From CAYNFR01 sp964396595 (lineage in GTDB: Bacteria; Bacteroidota; Bacteroidia; Chitinophagales; Saprospiraceae): a DNA stretch of 64,000 bases. The stretch's first letter is position 1; every line of letters starts with the position of its first letter. A program made the position numbers and the translations under genes. The notes under the pieces are model-generated. The model was not told the DNA's origin. It worked only from the letters and a program-made list of their open reading frames with translations, and searched no databases. Location: NCBI GenBank assembly GCA_964396595.1, contig CAYNFR010000007.1:1-64000 (forward strand), given 5' to 3'. Shown here piece after piece: positions 18,827 to 29,210 of this stretch.

Positions 18827-19687
18827 ATGAAGATAGTCAAACGAATTGCTGTATTTGCGCTTATTGTATTCTCTGCATTTCAAATTCAAGCTCAAAACGA
18901 GCTTGATTCGAAAGAAATAAAGGATAGCCTTTTTATACACGAAGTAGAAGAACTTAAAGAACCCGACAAAATCCTTCATGCTGAGCCCCTTTATATTGAT
19001 CTTATACGAGATTTGGGAGCCAGAAAAGGGGAAAAAGAATGGAATATCGGTTTTGGATTGACCGATAATGACAAGTATGACGAGTACACAGCACTAGTAG
19101 AATATGAATGGGCACCTATCAATAGGCTAGGTCTTGAAATAGAGCTTCCATTCTCGTTTTATTACCCCACCAATGGTAACAATGAAGCGCCCGGAAGTAA
19201 CTTAAATAGCATTAAACTCGCGGCACAATATTCCTTCTTAGTATCAGAAAAGTACAAAACGACCTTAGCCATAGGATATCTCCATGAGTTTGAAATGATT
19301 GATTTTAAGCGCTATGGACAAGAAAAACTCCTTAAAGGCAACTTGTACAATCCATTTTTTATCGCTGCTATGCGTTGGGGTAATAACTTCCATACCCTAC
19401 TCTACACCGGGCCTGCTTTCGAGCAGAATTTTAAGCATAAGTCCCTTCACACTACCTGGGAGATCCACAGCAATTTTCATTATATGATTGCGGGTACGAG
19501 AAATTTTATTGGTGTGGAGGTTAACAAATATGTTGATAATGAAGGACTGAAGATGGTGATGAGGCCTCAAATGCGGGTAGGCATAACAGATAATCTATTA
19601 ATAGGCATCGTGATTGGTGTTCCGGCTAAAAGAGCATCAGAGCGTCTTAGCACCTTCTTACGGCTCATTTATGAGCCCGGACATTGA
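18827..19687 (+). CDS. Conserved outer-membrane protein, function unknown
   Basis: Secreted protein of 286 residues with a signal peptide ending near residue 23 (IQAQNE). Residues 51-68 contain HAEPLYIDLIRDLGARKGE, a segment I believe recurs in Bacteroidota outer-membrane proteins. The remainder alternates short beta strands with aromatic residues, consistent with a small barrel. Function is unknown. The 285 bases upstream contain no clear promoter but part of an intergenic repeat-like stretch. Confidence 0.7.
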   Translation: MKIVKRIAVFALIVFSAFQIQAQNELDSKEIKDSLFIHEVEELKEPDKILHAEPLYIDLIRDLGARKGEKEWNIGFGLTDNDKYDEYTALVEYEWAPINRLGLEIELPFSFYYPTNGNNEAPGSNLNSIKLAAQYSFLVSEKYKTTLAIGYLHEFEMIDFKRYGQEKLLKGNLYNPFFIAAMRWGNNFHTLLYTGPAFEQNFKHKSLHTTWEIHSNFHYMIAGTRNFIGVEVNKYVDNEGLKMVMRPQMRVGITDNLLIGIVIGVPAKRASERLSTFLRLIYEPGH

Positions 19688-19784
19688 TCGGAACTATGAC
19701 GAATATCACTTTGCTATATCGCTTATTCGCAACATTAGGGCGGAGTGTATCCGCAATACCAATTGTGCGTCAGACAAGTCTAGA

Positions 19785-20828
19785 CTATCTGAATAAGATT
19801 TCTTCTACTCTGAGTCGCTTTTTGTTTACATCGAGAGTTGCCATGGCACCGACTGGAATAGTAAGATTGTCAGGCACATGCCCGAAAGGAGCGCCAGCCA
19901 ATATAGGAATACCCAGCGGTAATAATCGTTCCTTAAGTACCTCTACCAAAGTGAAGGACAGGCTAGGATCGCGTGCTGTACAATCTGTAAATTGCCCCAG
20001 TAAGATTCCTTTAGCTTTCTTGAGGTTTGAGCCATGTATCAGCTGTGTCAACATTCGATCGACACGATATGGTTGCTCGTCGATATCTTCGAAAAAGGCG
20101 ATGCTATTTTTAAAATCCGGCTCGTCAGAAAATCCTACCATGCTACATACCACCGTAAGATTGCCGCCTATCAATTTACCCCTTGCAACACCGGGTCTCA
20201 ATACTTCCAGTCGGTCATAATTGTCTGTAGGGCCTACTAATTCCATCTCATCAAAGCGATAATCAATCTGATCGTGTTGTAAGAATAGCTTCTTGAAGTG
20301 TGCGCGTGTATTGCCTTTCATTACCACACTCGGAATCGGCCCATGAAATGTGACCATTCCGGTATTTCTGTAGATCGCTAAATGATAAGCGCTGATATCA
20401 CTATAACCGATGAATGGTTTAGGATTTCGCTTGATCATTTTATAATCAAGCATGTGCAATATGCGCGTAGAGCCATACCCCCCTCTTCCACACCAGATTG
20501 CTTTTATGCTTTGATCATTGAACATGGTATTGATGTCTTCCACACGTTGTTCATCTGTGCCCGCGAGAAATCCATTGTGTTCAGTTACATACTTAGATAA
20601 AACAGGGGAAAGGCCTAGGCTCTCCATTTGTTCGATAGCTGTTTCTATTGCCGAAGGCAAAAGGCGCGAAGAAGGTGTAATCACGCCTACTCGATCACCT
20701 GTTCTTAACGCGGGTATAAATCTCTTCGCATCTATAATGTCTATTTCTGACCTCAATACTGGCGGTGCAGCTACAAGTCCGGTGGCTAAACAGAGTCCTG
20801 ATTTAGCAAAATGTCTCCTGTTCATCAT
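19785..20828 (-). CDS. LD-carboxypeptidase, peptidase family S66
   Basis: Peptidoglycan tetrapeptide carboxypeptidase of 347 residues that removes the terminal D-Ala during wall recycling. The nucleophile Ser120 lies in GRGGYGS; the FFEDIDEQPYRVDRML segment and QLIHGSN supply the later Glu and His of the S66 triad. The N-terminus (MNRRHFAKSGLCLATGLVAA) is a twin-arginine-like signal, so the protein may be exported. It is a single gene, 100 bases from the end of argD on the same strand. Confidence 0.9.
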   Translation of the reverse strand: MMNRRHFAKSGLCLATGLVAAPPVLRSEIDIIDAKRFIPALRTGDRVGVITPSSRLLPSAIETAIEQMESLGLSPVLSKYVTEHNGFLAGTDEQRVEDINTMFNDQSIKAIWCGRGGYGSTRILHMLDYKMIKRNPKPFIGYSDISAYHLAIYRNTGMVTFHGPIPSVVMKGNTRAHFKKLFLQHDQIDYRFDEMELVGPTDNYDRLEVLRPGVARGKLIGGNLTVVCSMVGFSDEPDFKNSIAFFEDIDEQPYRVDRMLTQLIHGSNLKKAKGILLGQFTDCTARDPSLSFTLVEVLKERLLPLGIPILAGAPFGHVPDNLTIPVGAMATLDVNKKRLRVEEILFR

Positions 20829-20930
20829 ATCTCTTAATTAAAGCATGAAGGTGAAAATAGCTTTTTATCTCGTCAATAGGTAGCTCTTAAGTGCCTTGAT
20901 AATGAGAATAATTTTAAACTAGTCAATCCT

Positions 20931-22100
20931 TCACCAGAGCCCTATCTCCCCGACGGCCTTCATCAGCCTTTCCTCAAGGATAGATATATGATCGGCGCTA
21001 ATGGTCAGCGGTGGTAATAACCTCAATACATGTGGATCTCCTGCACTACCTGTAAAAAGTTGATGATCCATGACCAATTTTTTGCGCAATGCAGCAACCG
21101 GCATATCAAACTCCGGCCCTATCATCAGGCCTCGGCCTTTCACTCTTCTCACACCGGGGACACGTAATAATAATTCGGAAAGTTCTTGACCTCTGACCTC
21201 CGCATTGGTGATGAGATTTTCTTTTTGGATGATATCCAATACGGCTATAGCAGCCGCACATGCAAGATGATTGCCACCGAAGGTCGTGCCTAGCTGCCCA
21301 TGTACGGCGGGCATTTTTTCCGTTTTAACCAATACACCACCGACAGGAAATCCATTACCCATACCTTTCGCTATAGTTATTATATCAGGGTCAATATCTG
21401 CATGCTGAAAAGCAAAAAACTCTCCTGACCGCCCATAACCACATTGGACTTCGTCCAATATCAATATAGTATCCTGTCGTCGACAAGCAGCTTCTATCGC
21501 TTTAAGACCCGCTGCATTCATCATGTCCAATCCCCCCACTCCTTGAATTGCTTCAATGATCACCCCAGTCACATCCCCCGCTTCTATGGCCTTGACAATA
21601 CCTTCGACATCATCCACCGAATAGTATGATACATCAATGCCATGATTAATAGGCGCTTGATATTTACCTCCGCTATGTGTAACATTCACCGCTGCGGAGG
21701 TGCGCCCGTGAAAACTTTTTTCAAGAGCGATAAACTTCTTCCCTTTCCGGTAAAAAGAGGCAAGCTTTAATGCATTATCATTGGCTTCAGCCCCACTGTT
21801 TATTAAAAATAAATCATATCCTCTCACCCCACTAACAAGAGCCAATTTATCACAAAGATCTTGCTGCAAACTATTGATGATCGAATTAGAATAAAAGCCC
21901 ATTGAAGACAATTGCTCTGTAATACGACGCACATATTCAGGATGGCTATGCCCGACACTTATAACCGCATGACCTCCATAAAAATCAAGATATTCTTTGC
22001 CCTCCTTGTCATAGACATAAACATCACTCCCTCGCACCGGCTCGATCGAATAAAGCGGATAAACATCGTATGGTTTCATTAACTTGCCGTGCTCAATCAT
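20931..22100 (-). CDS. argD: Acetylornithine (or succinylornithine) aminotransferase
   Basis: PLP enzyme of 389 residues, class III aminotransferase. Visible are DFYGGHAVISVGHSHP, NSGAEANDNALKLA near 101-114, ILDEVQCGYGR with the PLP Asp at 216, and the PLP Lys245 in IAKGMGNGFPVGG. It is the last gene of the argG-argC-argD operon, 11 bases after argC. ATG at 22079 (MKPYDVYPLYS) is an equally good start. Some Bacteroidota use N-succinyl rather than N-acetyl intermediates, so the acyl group is not certain. Confidence 0.92.
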   Translation of the reverse strand: MIEHGKLMKPYDVYPLYSIEPVRGSDVYVYDKEGKEYLDFYGGHAVISVGHSHPEYVRRITEQLSSMGFYSNSIINSLQQDLCDKLALVSGVRGYDLFLINSGAEANDNALKLASFYRKGKKFIALEKSFHGRTSAAVNVTHSGGKYQAPINHGIDVSYYSVDDVEGIVKAIEAGDVTGVIIEAIQGVGGLDMMNAAGLKAIEAACRRQDTILILDEVQCGYGRSGEFFAFQHADIDPDIITIAKGMGNGFPVGGVLVKTEKMPAVHGQLGTTFGGNHLACAAAIAVLDIIQKENLITNAEVRGQELSELLLRVPGVRRVKGRGLMIGPEFDMPVAALRKKLVMDHQLFTGSAGDPHVLRLLPPLTISADHISILEERLMKAVGEIGLW

Positions 22101-22111
22101 TGCTTACCATT

Positions 22112-23080
22112 TTAAAAAGCCGAAGCTTTCAGCCTAAGGCCTGCCGCCTCTTCGAGACCAAAAATGAGATTCATATTTTGAACAGCTTGTCCCGCTGCAC
22201 CTTTTAGCAAATTGTCAATGATAGATTCAATCCTACACATATCGTCCACCTTGTCGATGTACAGATAGTTGTTGTTTGTATTCACTACCTCTTTAAGGCT
22301 TAGCGCTCTATCTGAGATGTGGACAAAAGCTGCGTCCGCGTAATAATCGCTATAAAGTTTTTTCAGCGACTCTTTGTCTAGATCAGTCTTAAAGTACAAG
22401 CTGGCAAATATGCCTCTTGTAAAATCTCCTCGCATAGGAATAAAATGCACCTTTGACGGACATGTAGGCCAGAGCTGATGAAGGCTCTGATAAATTTCGC
22501 CGAGATGCTGATGATTGAAAGCCTTATATATCGAAACATTGCTGTCTCGCCATGAAAAATGCGTTGTCTCTGATGGCTGTTGGCCAGCTCCGGTAGATCC
22601 CGTAATAGCGGTTACATGGATATCATCTTGAATAGCCTTGGCGGCTGCTGCCGGCAATAAGGCCAATTGGACAGCTGTGGCAAAGCAACCACAATTAGCG
22701 ATATGTTTAGCCCTTGTAATCTGATCTTTGTTTAATTCCGGAAGTCCGTAGATAAAAGGATTACCACTTTCCTTGAGTCTATAGTCAGCACTGAGATCTA
22801 TGACTACTTGATTGGGGTCAGCAGGATACGCCTGAAGATACTTCCTGGATTGACCGTGTCCGCTACACAAGAAAATAACATCAGGTGAAGTAGTCATTTC
22901 TTCTACAAATGTCAAGTCAGTCCATCCGCGGAGATCAGGATGACTATGGTATAAGGGGCGACCTGCCTGACTAGCACTCTGAACTTCTAAAATATGCACA
23001 TTAGGATGATTGAGCAGTAATCTGACCAATTCGCCTCCGACGTATCCTGCTCCTCCGACTATTCCTACATTAATAATCAT
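22112..23080 (-). CDS. argC: N-acetyl-gamma-glutamyl-phosphate reductase
   Basis: NADPH-dependent reductase of 322 residues in arginine synthesis. The Rossmann motif GIVGGAGYVGGELVRLL is at residues 6-22 and the catalytic Cys132 sits in ANCGCFATA. ATG at 23080 (MIINVGIVGG) is chosen because the Rossmann motif should be at the N-terminus. The gene start overlaps the argG stop by 11 bases and argD follows after 11 bases, so the three are translated from one mRNA. Confidence 0.94.
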   Translation of the reverse strand: MIINVGIVGGAGYVGGELVRLLLNHPNVHILEVQSASQAGRPLYHSHPDLRGWTDLTFVEEMTTSPDVIFLCSGHGQSRKYLQAYPADPNQVVIDLSADYRLKESGNPFIYGLPELNKDQITRAKHIANCGCFATAVQLALLPAAAAKAIQDDIHVTAITGSTGAGQQPSETTHFSWRDSNVSIYKAFNHQHLGEIYQSLHQLWPTCPSKVHFIPMRGDFTRGIFASLYFKTDLDKESLKKLYSDYYADAAFVHISDRALSLKEVVNTNNNYLYIDKVDDMCRIESIIDNLLKGAAGQAVQNMNLIFGLEEAAGLRLKASAF

Positions 23081-24818
23081 AAGGCAATTCGTCTTTATTA
23101 ACACTATAATAGATCTTATCGGCATTGGAGAAGATCTTGGTAAAGCCCTTGGCATCCTCACCTGTCCAAGCTGTATTCGTTTCTCCGTACTGCCCAAAAT
23201 CCGGATTCATCAGATCGTGAGGTGATTGGATACCGACCAACTCAAATCTATATGGCAGCATATTGATCCAAACATCCCCCGTAACATTGCTCTGTGTGTC
23301 GCTGAGAAAAGTCTCGATATTTCGCATGACCGGATCAAAGTACTTTCCTTCATGAAGAAACATCCCATACCAGTCACCCAGCTGATGCTTCCAGTGAGAC
23401 TGCCATTTGCTTAAGACATGCTTTTCAAGCAAATGATGCGCTTTGATAATCATTAATGCAGCAGGCGCTTCAAACGCAACTCTCCCTTTTATACCAATAA
23501 TGGTATCACCCACGTGCATATCACGACCGATAGCGTAAGCATTGCCCAGTTTGTTTAAATCTTTGATCAGATCGACAGAGGACATGTACACGCGGTCATC
23601 AATGGCTACCGGTTGTCCTTGTCGGAAGCTCAGTTTTATCTCTTGAGCTTCTTCCTTTTCGCAATGATGTAAGTAGGCGTGTTCAGGCAGACCTTCACGT
23701 GAGCGCAAAGTTTCTTTACCACCTATACTTGTCCCCCACAATCCTTGATTGATGGAGTAATCTTTCTTAGACTCCTGCCAATTGAACCCGCGCGCATTGA
23801 TGTAGTTAATTTCTTCTTGACGAGATAGTTTTTGCTCTCTAATAGGCGTGATAACCTCTATATCATTGGCAAGGCTGTGAAAAACCCCATCAAATCTTAT
23901 CTGGTCATTACCTGCACCGGTACTGCCATGGGCTACATATTTAGCCCCCATCTCTTTGGCATATTCCAGAATAGCGATAGCCTGAAATGCCCTCTCAGAG
24001 CTCACGGACAGCGGATAAGTATTATTGCGCAGGACATTGCCGAATATCAGATACTTCAGACATTTCTGATAATAATCCTTTTCGTTGTTGATGACCTTGA
24101 AACTTTCGGCACCCATATCCAGTGCGCGGGCTTTTATATCCTGTATTTCTTCAGGTGTGAAACCACCTGTATTCACTATGACGGCATGAACATTAAACCC
24201 CTTCTCTTTAAGATACAGCACACAATAAGAGGTATCAAGCCCACCACTGTATGCCAGTACGACATCCTTCTTCATGACAGAACTATTTTTTGATGGTGCG
24301 ACCATGGCGGTGCACATGCACATTTTGCGCTCGTTCTTAGTGAGTATTTCATAATTACGACAACTGCTGCACCCTTTCCAGAACTCTTCGTCTGTCGTCA
24401 GTTGACTATATGCCACAGGTCGATATCCCAGCTCGCTATTGATCTTCATCACTACATCGCTTGTCGTTATACCGAATACCTTGGCATCGGGATAGCGTTC
24501 TCGTGCGTGATTGAAGGCCATCTTTTTGATACGTTTGGCAAGTCCTTGTTGTCTAAATTCATTGGGTACTATCAAGCCGCTATTAGAGACATAAGCACCA
24601 TTGTGAAATACTTCAACATAACAAAATCCGGCAAGACGGCCATCGATAAAAGCAATAATGGCATTGCCATTAGACATCTTAGAACCTATATATTCAGGCG
24701 GTCTTTTGGCAATCCCAATACCGCGCTCTTCTGACGACTTAACATACCATTCTGAAATGGTAAAAGAATGAATCGTATCACCTTCATTGGCGACGCGAAT
24801 CTCTACAGCGTGTTCCAT
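23070..24818 (-). CDS. argG: GNAT acetyltransferase fused to argininosuccinate synthase
   Basis: One uninterrupted frame of 582 residues joins two enzymes. Residues 1-175 are a GNAT acetyltransferase with the acetyl-CoA loop RQQGLAKRIKKMA near 89-101, a Cys-rich end (FWKGCSSCRNYEIL, then CMCTAM), the type that probably serves as N-acetylglutamate synthase in Bacteroidota. Residues 182-582 are ArgG with the ATP-binding AYSGGLDTSYC at 189-199 and HGSTGAGNDQIRF. In related genomes these are usually two adjacent genes. An internal ATG at 24275 (MKKDVVLAYSG) could still start a separate ArgG. First gene of the operon. Confidence 0.93.
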   Translation of the reverse strand: MEHAVEIRVANEGDTIHSFTISEWYVKSSEERGIGIAKRPPEYIGSKMSNGNAIIAFIDGRLAGFCYVEVFHNGAYVSNSGLIVPNEFRQQGLAKRIKKMAFNHARERYPDAKVFGITTSDVVMKINSELGYRPVAYSQLTTDEEFWKGCSSCRNYEILTKNERKMCMCTAMVAPSKNSSVMKKDVVLAYSGGLDTSYCVLYLKEKGFNVHAVIVNTGGFTPEEIQDIKARALDMGAESFKVINNEKDYYQKCLKYLIFGNVLRNNTYPLSVSSERAFQAIAILEYAKEMGAKYVAHGSTGAGNDQIRFDGVFHSLANDIEVITPIREQKLSRQEEINYINARGFNWQESKKDYSINQGLWGTSIGGKETLRSREGLPEHAYLHHCEKEEAQEIKLSFRQGQPVAIDDRVYMSSVDLIKDLNKLGNAYAIGRDMHVGDTIIGIKGRVAFEAPAALMIIKAHHLLEKHVLSKWQSHWKHQLGDWYGMFLHEGKYFDPVMRNIETFLSDTQSNVTGDVWINMLPYRFELVGIQSPHDLMNPDFGQYGETNTAWTGEDAKGFTKIFSNADKIYYSVNKDELPYDY

Positions 24819-25503
24819 GATGACCTTTAATAGGGCGAAAATAGTTATTTAGCCCGTATCGTCATTAAATAATTCGCTCCGGAATATATAACAAGTTGCG
24901 CAACGATTATAACTATTCAGCTATGATCAATAAGCCAGTAAATACATTTATAAAACTAATCTGGAAGATTCCAGCCAAAATCCGTGGGCAATACATACCC
25001 TTAGCGTGAGAACGTATTATAGTCCTCTTCTAACAAATATTGCCAAGCAGATGCATGACAGTTCAATCAACCAAAAGACATTACATGCTTCAACGACTCT
25101 ATAGTCAGACTAAAACGCTAATAATTCCGTATCTCTCCAACAAATGCAAGCCTCCGACAACAAACGAGCCTACCGTACTAATGGTGTATGTATCCATAAA
25201 AAAATAAATTCAAATCATCACACCACAAACCCCTTTTGTATGGCATCATGTTTCGTCACAAAGTCCTATAATGGCCTTTGATGAAGGCACTATGGGAAGC
25301 CCTTCTTATGTAATAATTTACAGACGAATTAAGAAAGTGGCCAGATATAACCATGTAAATATCTTGTTCAGAAACTGCAACCCCATAATAAAACCAGAAT
25401 CATGGTCAATGTCCCGACAAAAGATCTAATATCCGGCATATCTACTGCAGAAGAAGAGATCTCAGCATGTACACTAGTGGACAATCAAATGGCCGCTGAC
25501 ATA
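24819..25503. other. Intergenic region, probable IS remnant on the right
   Basis: No intact gene. A perfect 10-base palindrome GTTGCGCAAC (24895-24904) lies 77 bases upstream of the argG fusion and could be an operator, but such matches occur by chance. The part right of about 25200 may be the decayed end of the transposase copy described next, since its minus-strand translation is broken by many stops. I could not align it confidently. Confidence 0.4.
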
Positions 25504-26169
25504 CTAATTCACAACGATGGCTTTGTCAACATGTCCCAGCATTCCTTTATACTCCTTTGCCTTTCATGCGTGATGTCTTTCTACTGCTTTCTTCATACTC
25601 GCTTGTACCTTATAAGCTGATCCGGCATTGAGTTCGTTCACATGATCTACTCCATCTTTCAATACATCCTTTTCAACATCATCCATAACATCCTTTTCTT
25701 TCAAACTATCCATAGAGGCATTCGCTTTAATATAAGCACGAGACACTGCTTGTCTTCTGCCCCGTACCATACCCTTCTTCACACAAAGTCTTAAGATATT
25801 CTCAAATAATTTCAAAAACATCTCTTCGCCATATAGCTGTCTTGTACGACTAATAGCGCTATGCCAAGGTAATGATTCATCAATATCATACCTCAAAAAC
25901 CATCTCGCCGCCAGTGACTCATTACAGAAGTTGATTAAAGCTCTATCGGATGGTATAATGTTGATGTAGTCGATCAGTAGCATTTTAAAAAATACCACAG
26001 GATCAATACTTTCCTGGCCTTCAGTGCCATAAACCCCTTCCGTCTCCTTGTAGAGAAATGTCCAATCAATTACTACATCTAGCCTGCTATAGTAGTGATC
26101 AGAGGCTACCAAGGTTTCCATATTGACTTGATGCCATAATTGGAGGTCTGTAGATTTTATTCTTTGCAC
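25504..26169 (-). pseudogene. IS1182-type transposase, decayed (copy A)
   Basis: The minus strand is open for 201 codons (26169 to a TGA at 25564-25566). It encodes the N-terminal part of an IS1182-type DDE transposase: WHQVNMETLVASDHYYSRLD, then EGQESIDPVVFFKMLLIDY and SRTRQLYGEEMF. The frame continues past the stop with KAKEYKGMLGHVDKAIVVN, which I recognise as the usual continuation, then hits a TAG at 25504. The catalytic core is therefore lost. The start is GTG. Its right-hand 279 bases are repeated at 29 kb. Confidence 0.8.
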
Positions 26170-26296
26170 GTCATAATTATACTACTAAATATGTATATAT
26201 CATTGATATTCAAACATTTAATGCACAACTACATAAAAATAGATGAGATTATGTAGATGTAGTATATTTGATGGGAATACTTGTGCAACAGGCACA
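26018..26296 (-). repeat. IS1182-type end, direct repeat copy A
   Basis: This 279-base segment, covering the transposase 5' end and the outer IS end, recurs at 29059-29337 in the same orientation with about four mismatches and no indel by eye. Both copies stop matching right after ttgtgcaacaggcaca, which marks the IS edge. The near identity contrasts with the heavy decay of the rest of both copies. Confidence 0.92.
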
Positions 26297-26464
26297 GCCG
26301 TTTGGCAAGAATGATGGTTCGTGCTTCTATGAGATTGAAGTGATAAATTTAAGCATTGTGCATCTAATGAAGTTTAGTGCTAAAAAAACCCGCCTTCGCA
26401 AAACGGCAAAACATTGTGTGAATTTTTCCCGAAACTAACCAAAAACTACAACCGAAAACAAATT

Positions 26465-28507
26465 ATGAACGTAGCAGTATCCTCTAACTTTAAAAAAATG
26501 ACAGGTAAGGCTGTTTTTGCAATTATCCTGTTTATAATCACATATCTAATTCTCTTATCCTTTGCAATTGCAGTGACAGTTTTTTGTGTTATGGGAGGAA
26601 TTATTTTGATAGTAGCAAATCCTATGGTAATAACAATTGGGATAGGTCTTGGTCTTGCAAGTTTAGGATTCTTTATCCTCGTATTTTTGTTCAAATTTAT
26701 TTTCAAACAACATAAGATAGATAGAAGTCATTTGGTTGAGATTTCTGAAAAGGAAGAGCCTAAACTTTTTTCATTTATCCGAGAAATTGTCAATGAAGTT
26801 CAGACGGACTTTCCTAAAAGTGTTTATTTGTCAAGTGATGTAAATGCTTGTGTTTTTTATAATTCCAACTTTTGGAGCATGATATTCCCAATCCGCAAAA
26901 ATTTACAAATTGGACTAGGCTTGGTTAATACTACATCAGAGCAAGAGTTAAAGGCGATTCTAGCCCATGAATTTGGTCATTTTTCGCAACGTAGCATGAA
27001 AGTGGGGAGCTATGTTTATAATGTAAATCAAGTCATTTTCAATATGCTTTATGAAAACGAAGGATTTGATAAGATGATTCAAAGTTGGGCAAATATTAGT
27101 GGATATTTTTCGTTTTTTGTTTCCCTAGCTGTAAAAATAATTCAAGGAATTCAGTGGGTTTTAAGAAAAATGTACGAATTCGTAAATATCAGCTACATGG
27201 CATTGTCAAGAGAAATGGAATTTCATGCCGACCAAATTGCCGCAAATGTTGCAGGCTACTTACCTTTAAAGGAATCCTTATTGAGAATGGATTTAGCAGA
27301 TCATTCTTATAATACTGTGTTAGGCTATTATGATGGAAAAATACCAGACAACATAAAAAGTAAAAACATTTACAAAGAGCAGGCTTTTGTAATGAATTTT
27401 TTAGCAACCCAAAACAAGCTTTCTTTCAAAAATAATTTACCTATAGTTTCTGAACTTGATTTAAGTAAGTATAACAAATCAAAATTAACTATCAACAACC
27501 AATGGGCTTCTCACCCAAATACTGAAGAACGAATAAGGGCTTTAGAATTGACCAATATACATAAAACAGGTAATGAAAAGCCTGCAATTCTACTGTTTGA
27601 AAACGACGTAAAAACACAAGAAAAAATCACAGAAAAGTTGTTTTCAGCAGTTAATTATACTGAAAATACCACTTCATTAGATTTTGAGGAATTTAAGACA
27701 GATTATTCAAAGACATTTTATAAAAATAGCCTTCCTCCAGAATATAATTGTTATTACGACAACAAAAATCCAATTGAATTTGATGTAAATAGTATAGTTG
27801 AATTCAATGTTTCAGAAACAATGGATATGTTCTTCAGTCAAGATAAAGTAGATATGGTATATGATTTCATTGCGCTTGAAAATGATAAGAATATATTAAC
27901 GCACATAACGAAAAAGGAATATGATATAAAATCATTTGATTATGATGGGCAAAAATATAAATCAACCGAAGCTGAGAATTTAATTTCCAAAATAGAAATA
28001 GACCAAAACAATATTAGAGAAATAATAGAGGAAAACGACATAAATATTTATAAATTTTTTTATAACAAAGCCCAAAAAAAAGGTAATGCTACTATTTTGA
28101 AAGAAAAGTATATCAACTTCTTTAAACAAGATTCAGAATATGATAATAAAATAGCATTGTACAACAATATTGGTGATGCAACAAGTTTTATAAGTGTAGT
28201 AACTCCTTTTGAACAAATAAGAGAGAATTTAAAAACCCTTCAGCCTATGGAAATTGAACTAAAATCAGAAATAACAAAACTGATACAAGATGAAATTTTA
28301 AAAAACGAAATATCCCAACAAACAAAAGAAATTATTGAAAAATATCTTTCTAAAGAATGGGAATATTTTAATGGCACGGAATACTATAACGACAATCTTC
28401 AAATTCTATTCAATGCTACAAACGAATATAACTACCTTTTGTCAAGGAAGTATTTTATAACAAAGTTGGACTTGTTAAACTATCAAATTGCCCAACTTGA
28501 AAAATAA
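26465..28507 (+). CDS. M48 family membrane metallopeptidase
   Basis: Membrane zinc peptidase of 680 residues. Two hydrophobic segments (about 15-45 and 50-80) precede the catalytic domain. Zinc motif HEFGH is at 168-172 and the third ligand Glu lies in REMEFHADQIAA near 250-256. Further hydrophobic stretches occur near 205-230, and a long AT-rich C-terminal part of unknown fold follows. The gene is clearly more AT-rich than its neighbours and sits between two decayed IS1182 copies, which suggests acquisition. ATG at 26465 is chosen; the frame upstream to 26414 lacks a good start. Intact, with no evident partner. Confidence 0.88.
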   Translation: MNVAVSSNFKKMTGKAVFAIILFIITYLILLSFAIAVTVFCVMGGIILIVANPMVITIGIGLGLASLGFFILVFLFKFIFKQHKIDRSHLVEISEKEEPKLFSFIREIVNEVQTDFPKSVYLSSDVNACVFYNSNFWSMIFPIRKNLQIGLGLVNTTSEQELKAILAHEFGHFSQRSMKVGSYVYNVNQVIFNMLYENEGFDKMIQSWANISGYFSFFVSLAVKIIQGIQWVLRKMYEFVNISYMALSREMEFHADQIAANVAGYLPLKESLLRMDLADHSYNTVLGYYDGKIPDNIKSKNIYKEQAFVMNFLATQNKLSFKNNLPIVSELDLSKYNKSKLTINNQWASHPNTEERIRALELTNIHKTGNEKPAILLFENDVKTQEKITEKLFSAVNYTENTTSLDFEEFKTDYSKTFYKNSLPPEYNCYYDNKNPIEFDVNSIVEFNVSETMDMFFSQDKVDMVYDFIALENDKNILTHITKKEYDIKSFDYDGQKYKSTEAENLISKIEIDQNNIREIIEENDINIYKFFYNKAQKKGNATILKEKYINFFKQDSEYDNKIALYNNIGDATSFISVVTPFEQIRENLKTLQPMEIELKSEITKLIQDEILKNEISQQTKEIIEKYLSKEWEYFNGTEYYNDNLQILFNATNEYNYLLSRKYFITKLDLLNYQIAQLEK

Positions 28508-28692
28508 AACTTCACACAACAAGGGTAGCCGTTGCGCTTCCATCCACTTTTGACACCTTTTTATCCAATTTCCAAGTCAGCTAATCCTAATTCAAGTCTT
28601 GTTAGCTTATATTCTCCATTTTTCGCTTGCCAATCCGTCTTGGGTTATAGCAACACGTAGAGACTGATATTCGAAGAATGGACATTTAGAGG

Positions 28693-29210
28693 TCATTTTG
28701 AGCCTATTTGGACATTGTATTCTATTGACATTATATTGATTGAAATCTCTGATATAGCTCTATCAAACTTTAATAGTTTTTTCAAAATTGTAACGCAGCG
28801 CCGCTATTATTGTATATTTATCAACATTCCGCGTGCATTGACACGACGAAGCGACATAAAATTGAAAATGTACCCAATACCGGCTCTAGCGTGCGAGCGT
28901 GTATCCTACTGATCATTTTTGAATAATGCGGATTTCGATGTAGATTCTCGTGCAGCGATAGTAATATGGCTTGTCTATACTCTCTTCTCGTTTTTTAAAA
29001 TCACTCTTCCCTATACATTCATGTCGTAAATGACAGTTTTTACATTTCTCTTTCTCGACCTTCAGTGCCATAAACCCCTTCCGTCTCCTTGTAGAGAAAT
29101 GTCCAATCAATTGCTGCATCTAGCCTCCTATAGTAGTGATCAGAGGCTACCAAGGTTTCCATATTGACTTGATGCCATAATTGGAGGTCTGTAGATTTTA
29201 TTCTTTGCAC
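28693..29210 (-). pseudogene. IS1182-type transposase, internally deleted (copy B)
   Basis: Minus-strand remnant. The N-terminal part matches copy A (29059-29210). It then jumps to a zinc-ribbon segment KEKCKNCHLRHECIGKSDF and DKPYYYR near 28960-29050. After a stop, a C-terminal piece can be read near 28740-28880 (FNFMSLRRVNARGM, then LKKLLKFDR), which matches the usual C-terminus of this family. A large internal part, including the first catalytic residues, is missing. The frame ends with a TGA at 28693-28695. Confidence 0.75.

Noticed and set aside
25402..25620. Plus-strand frame of 72 codons next to IS copy A
   Set aside because: It is antisense to the decayed transposase, whose continuation can be read on the other strand.
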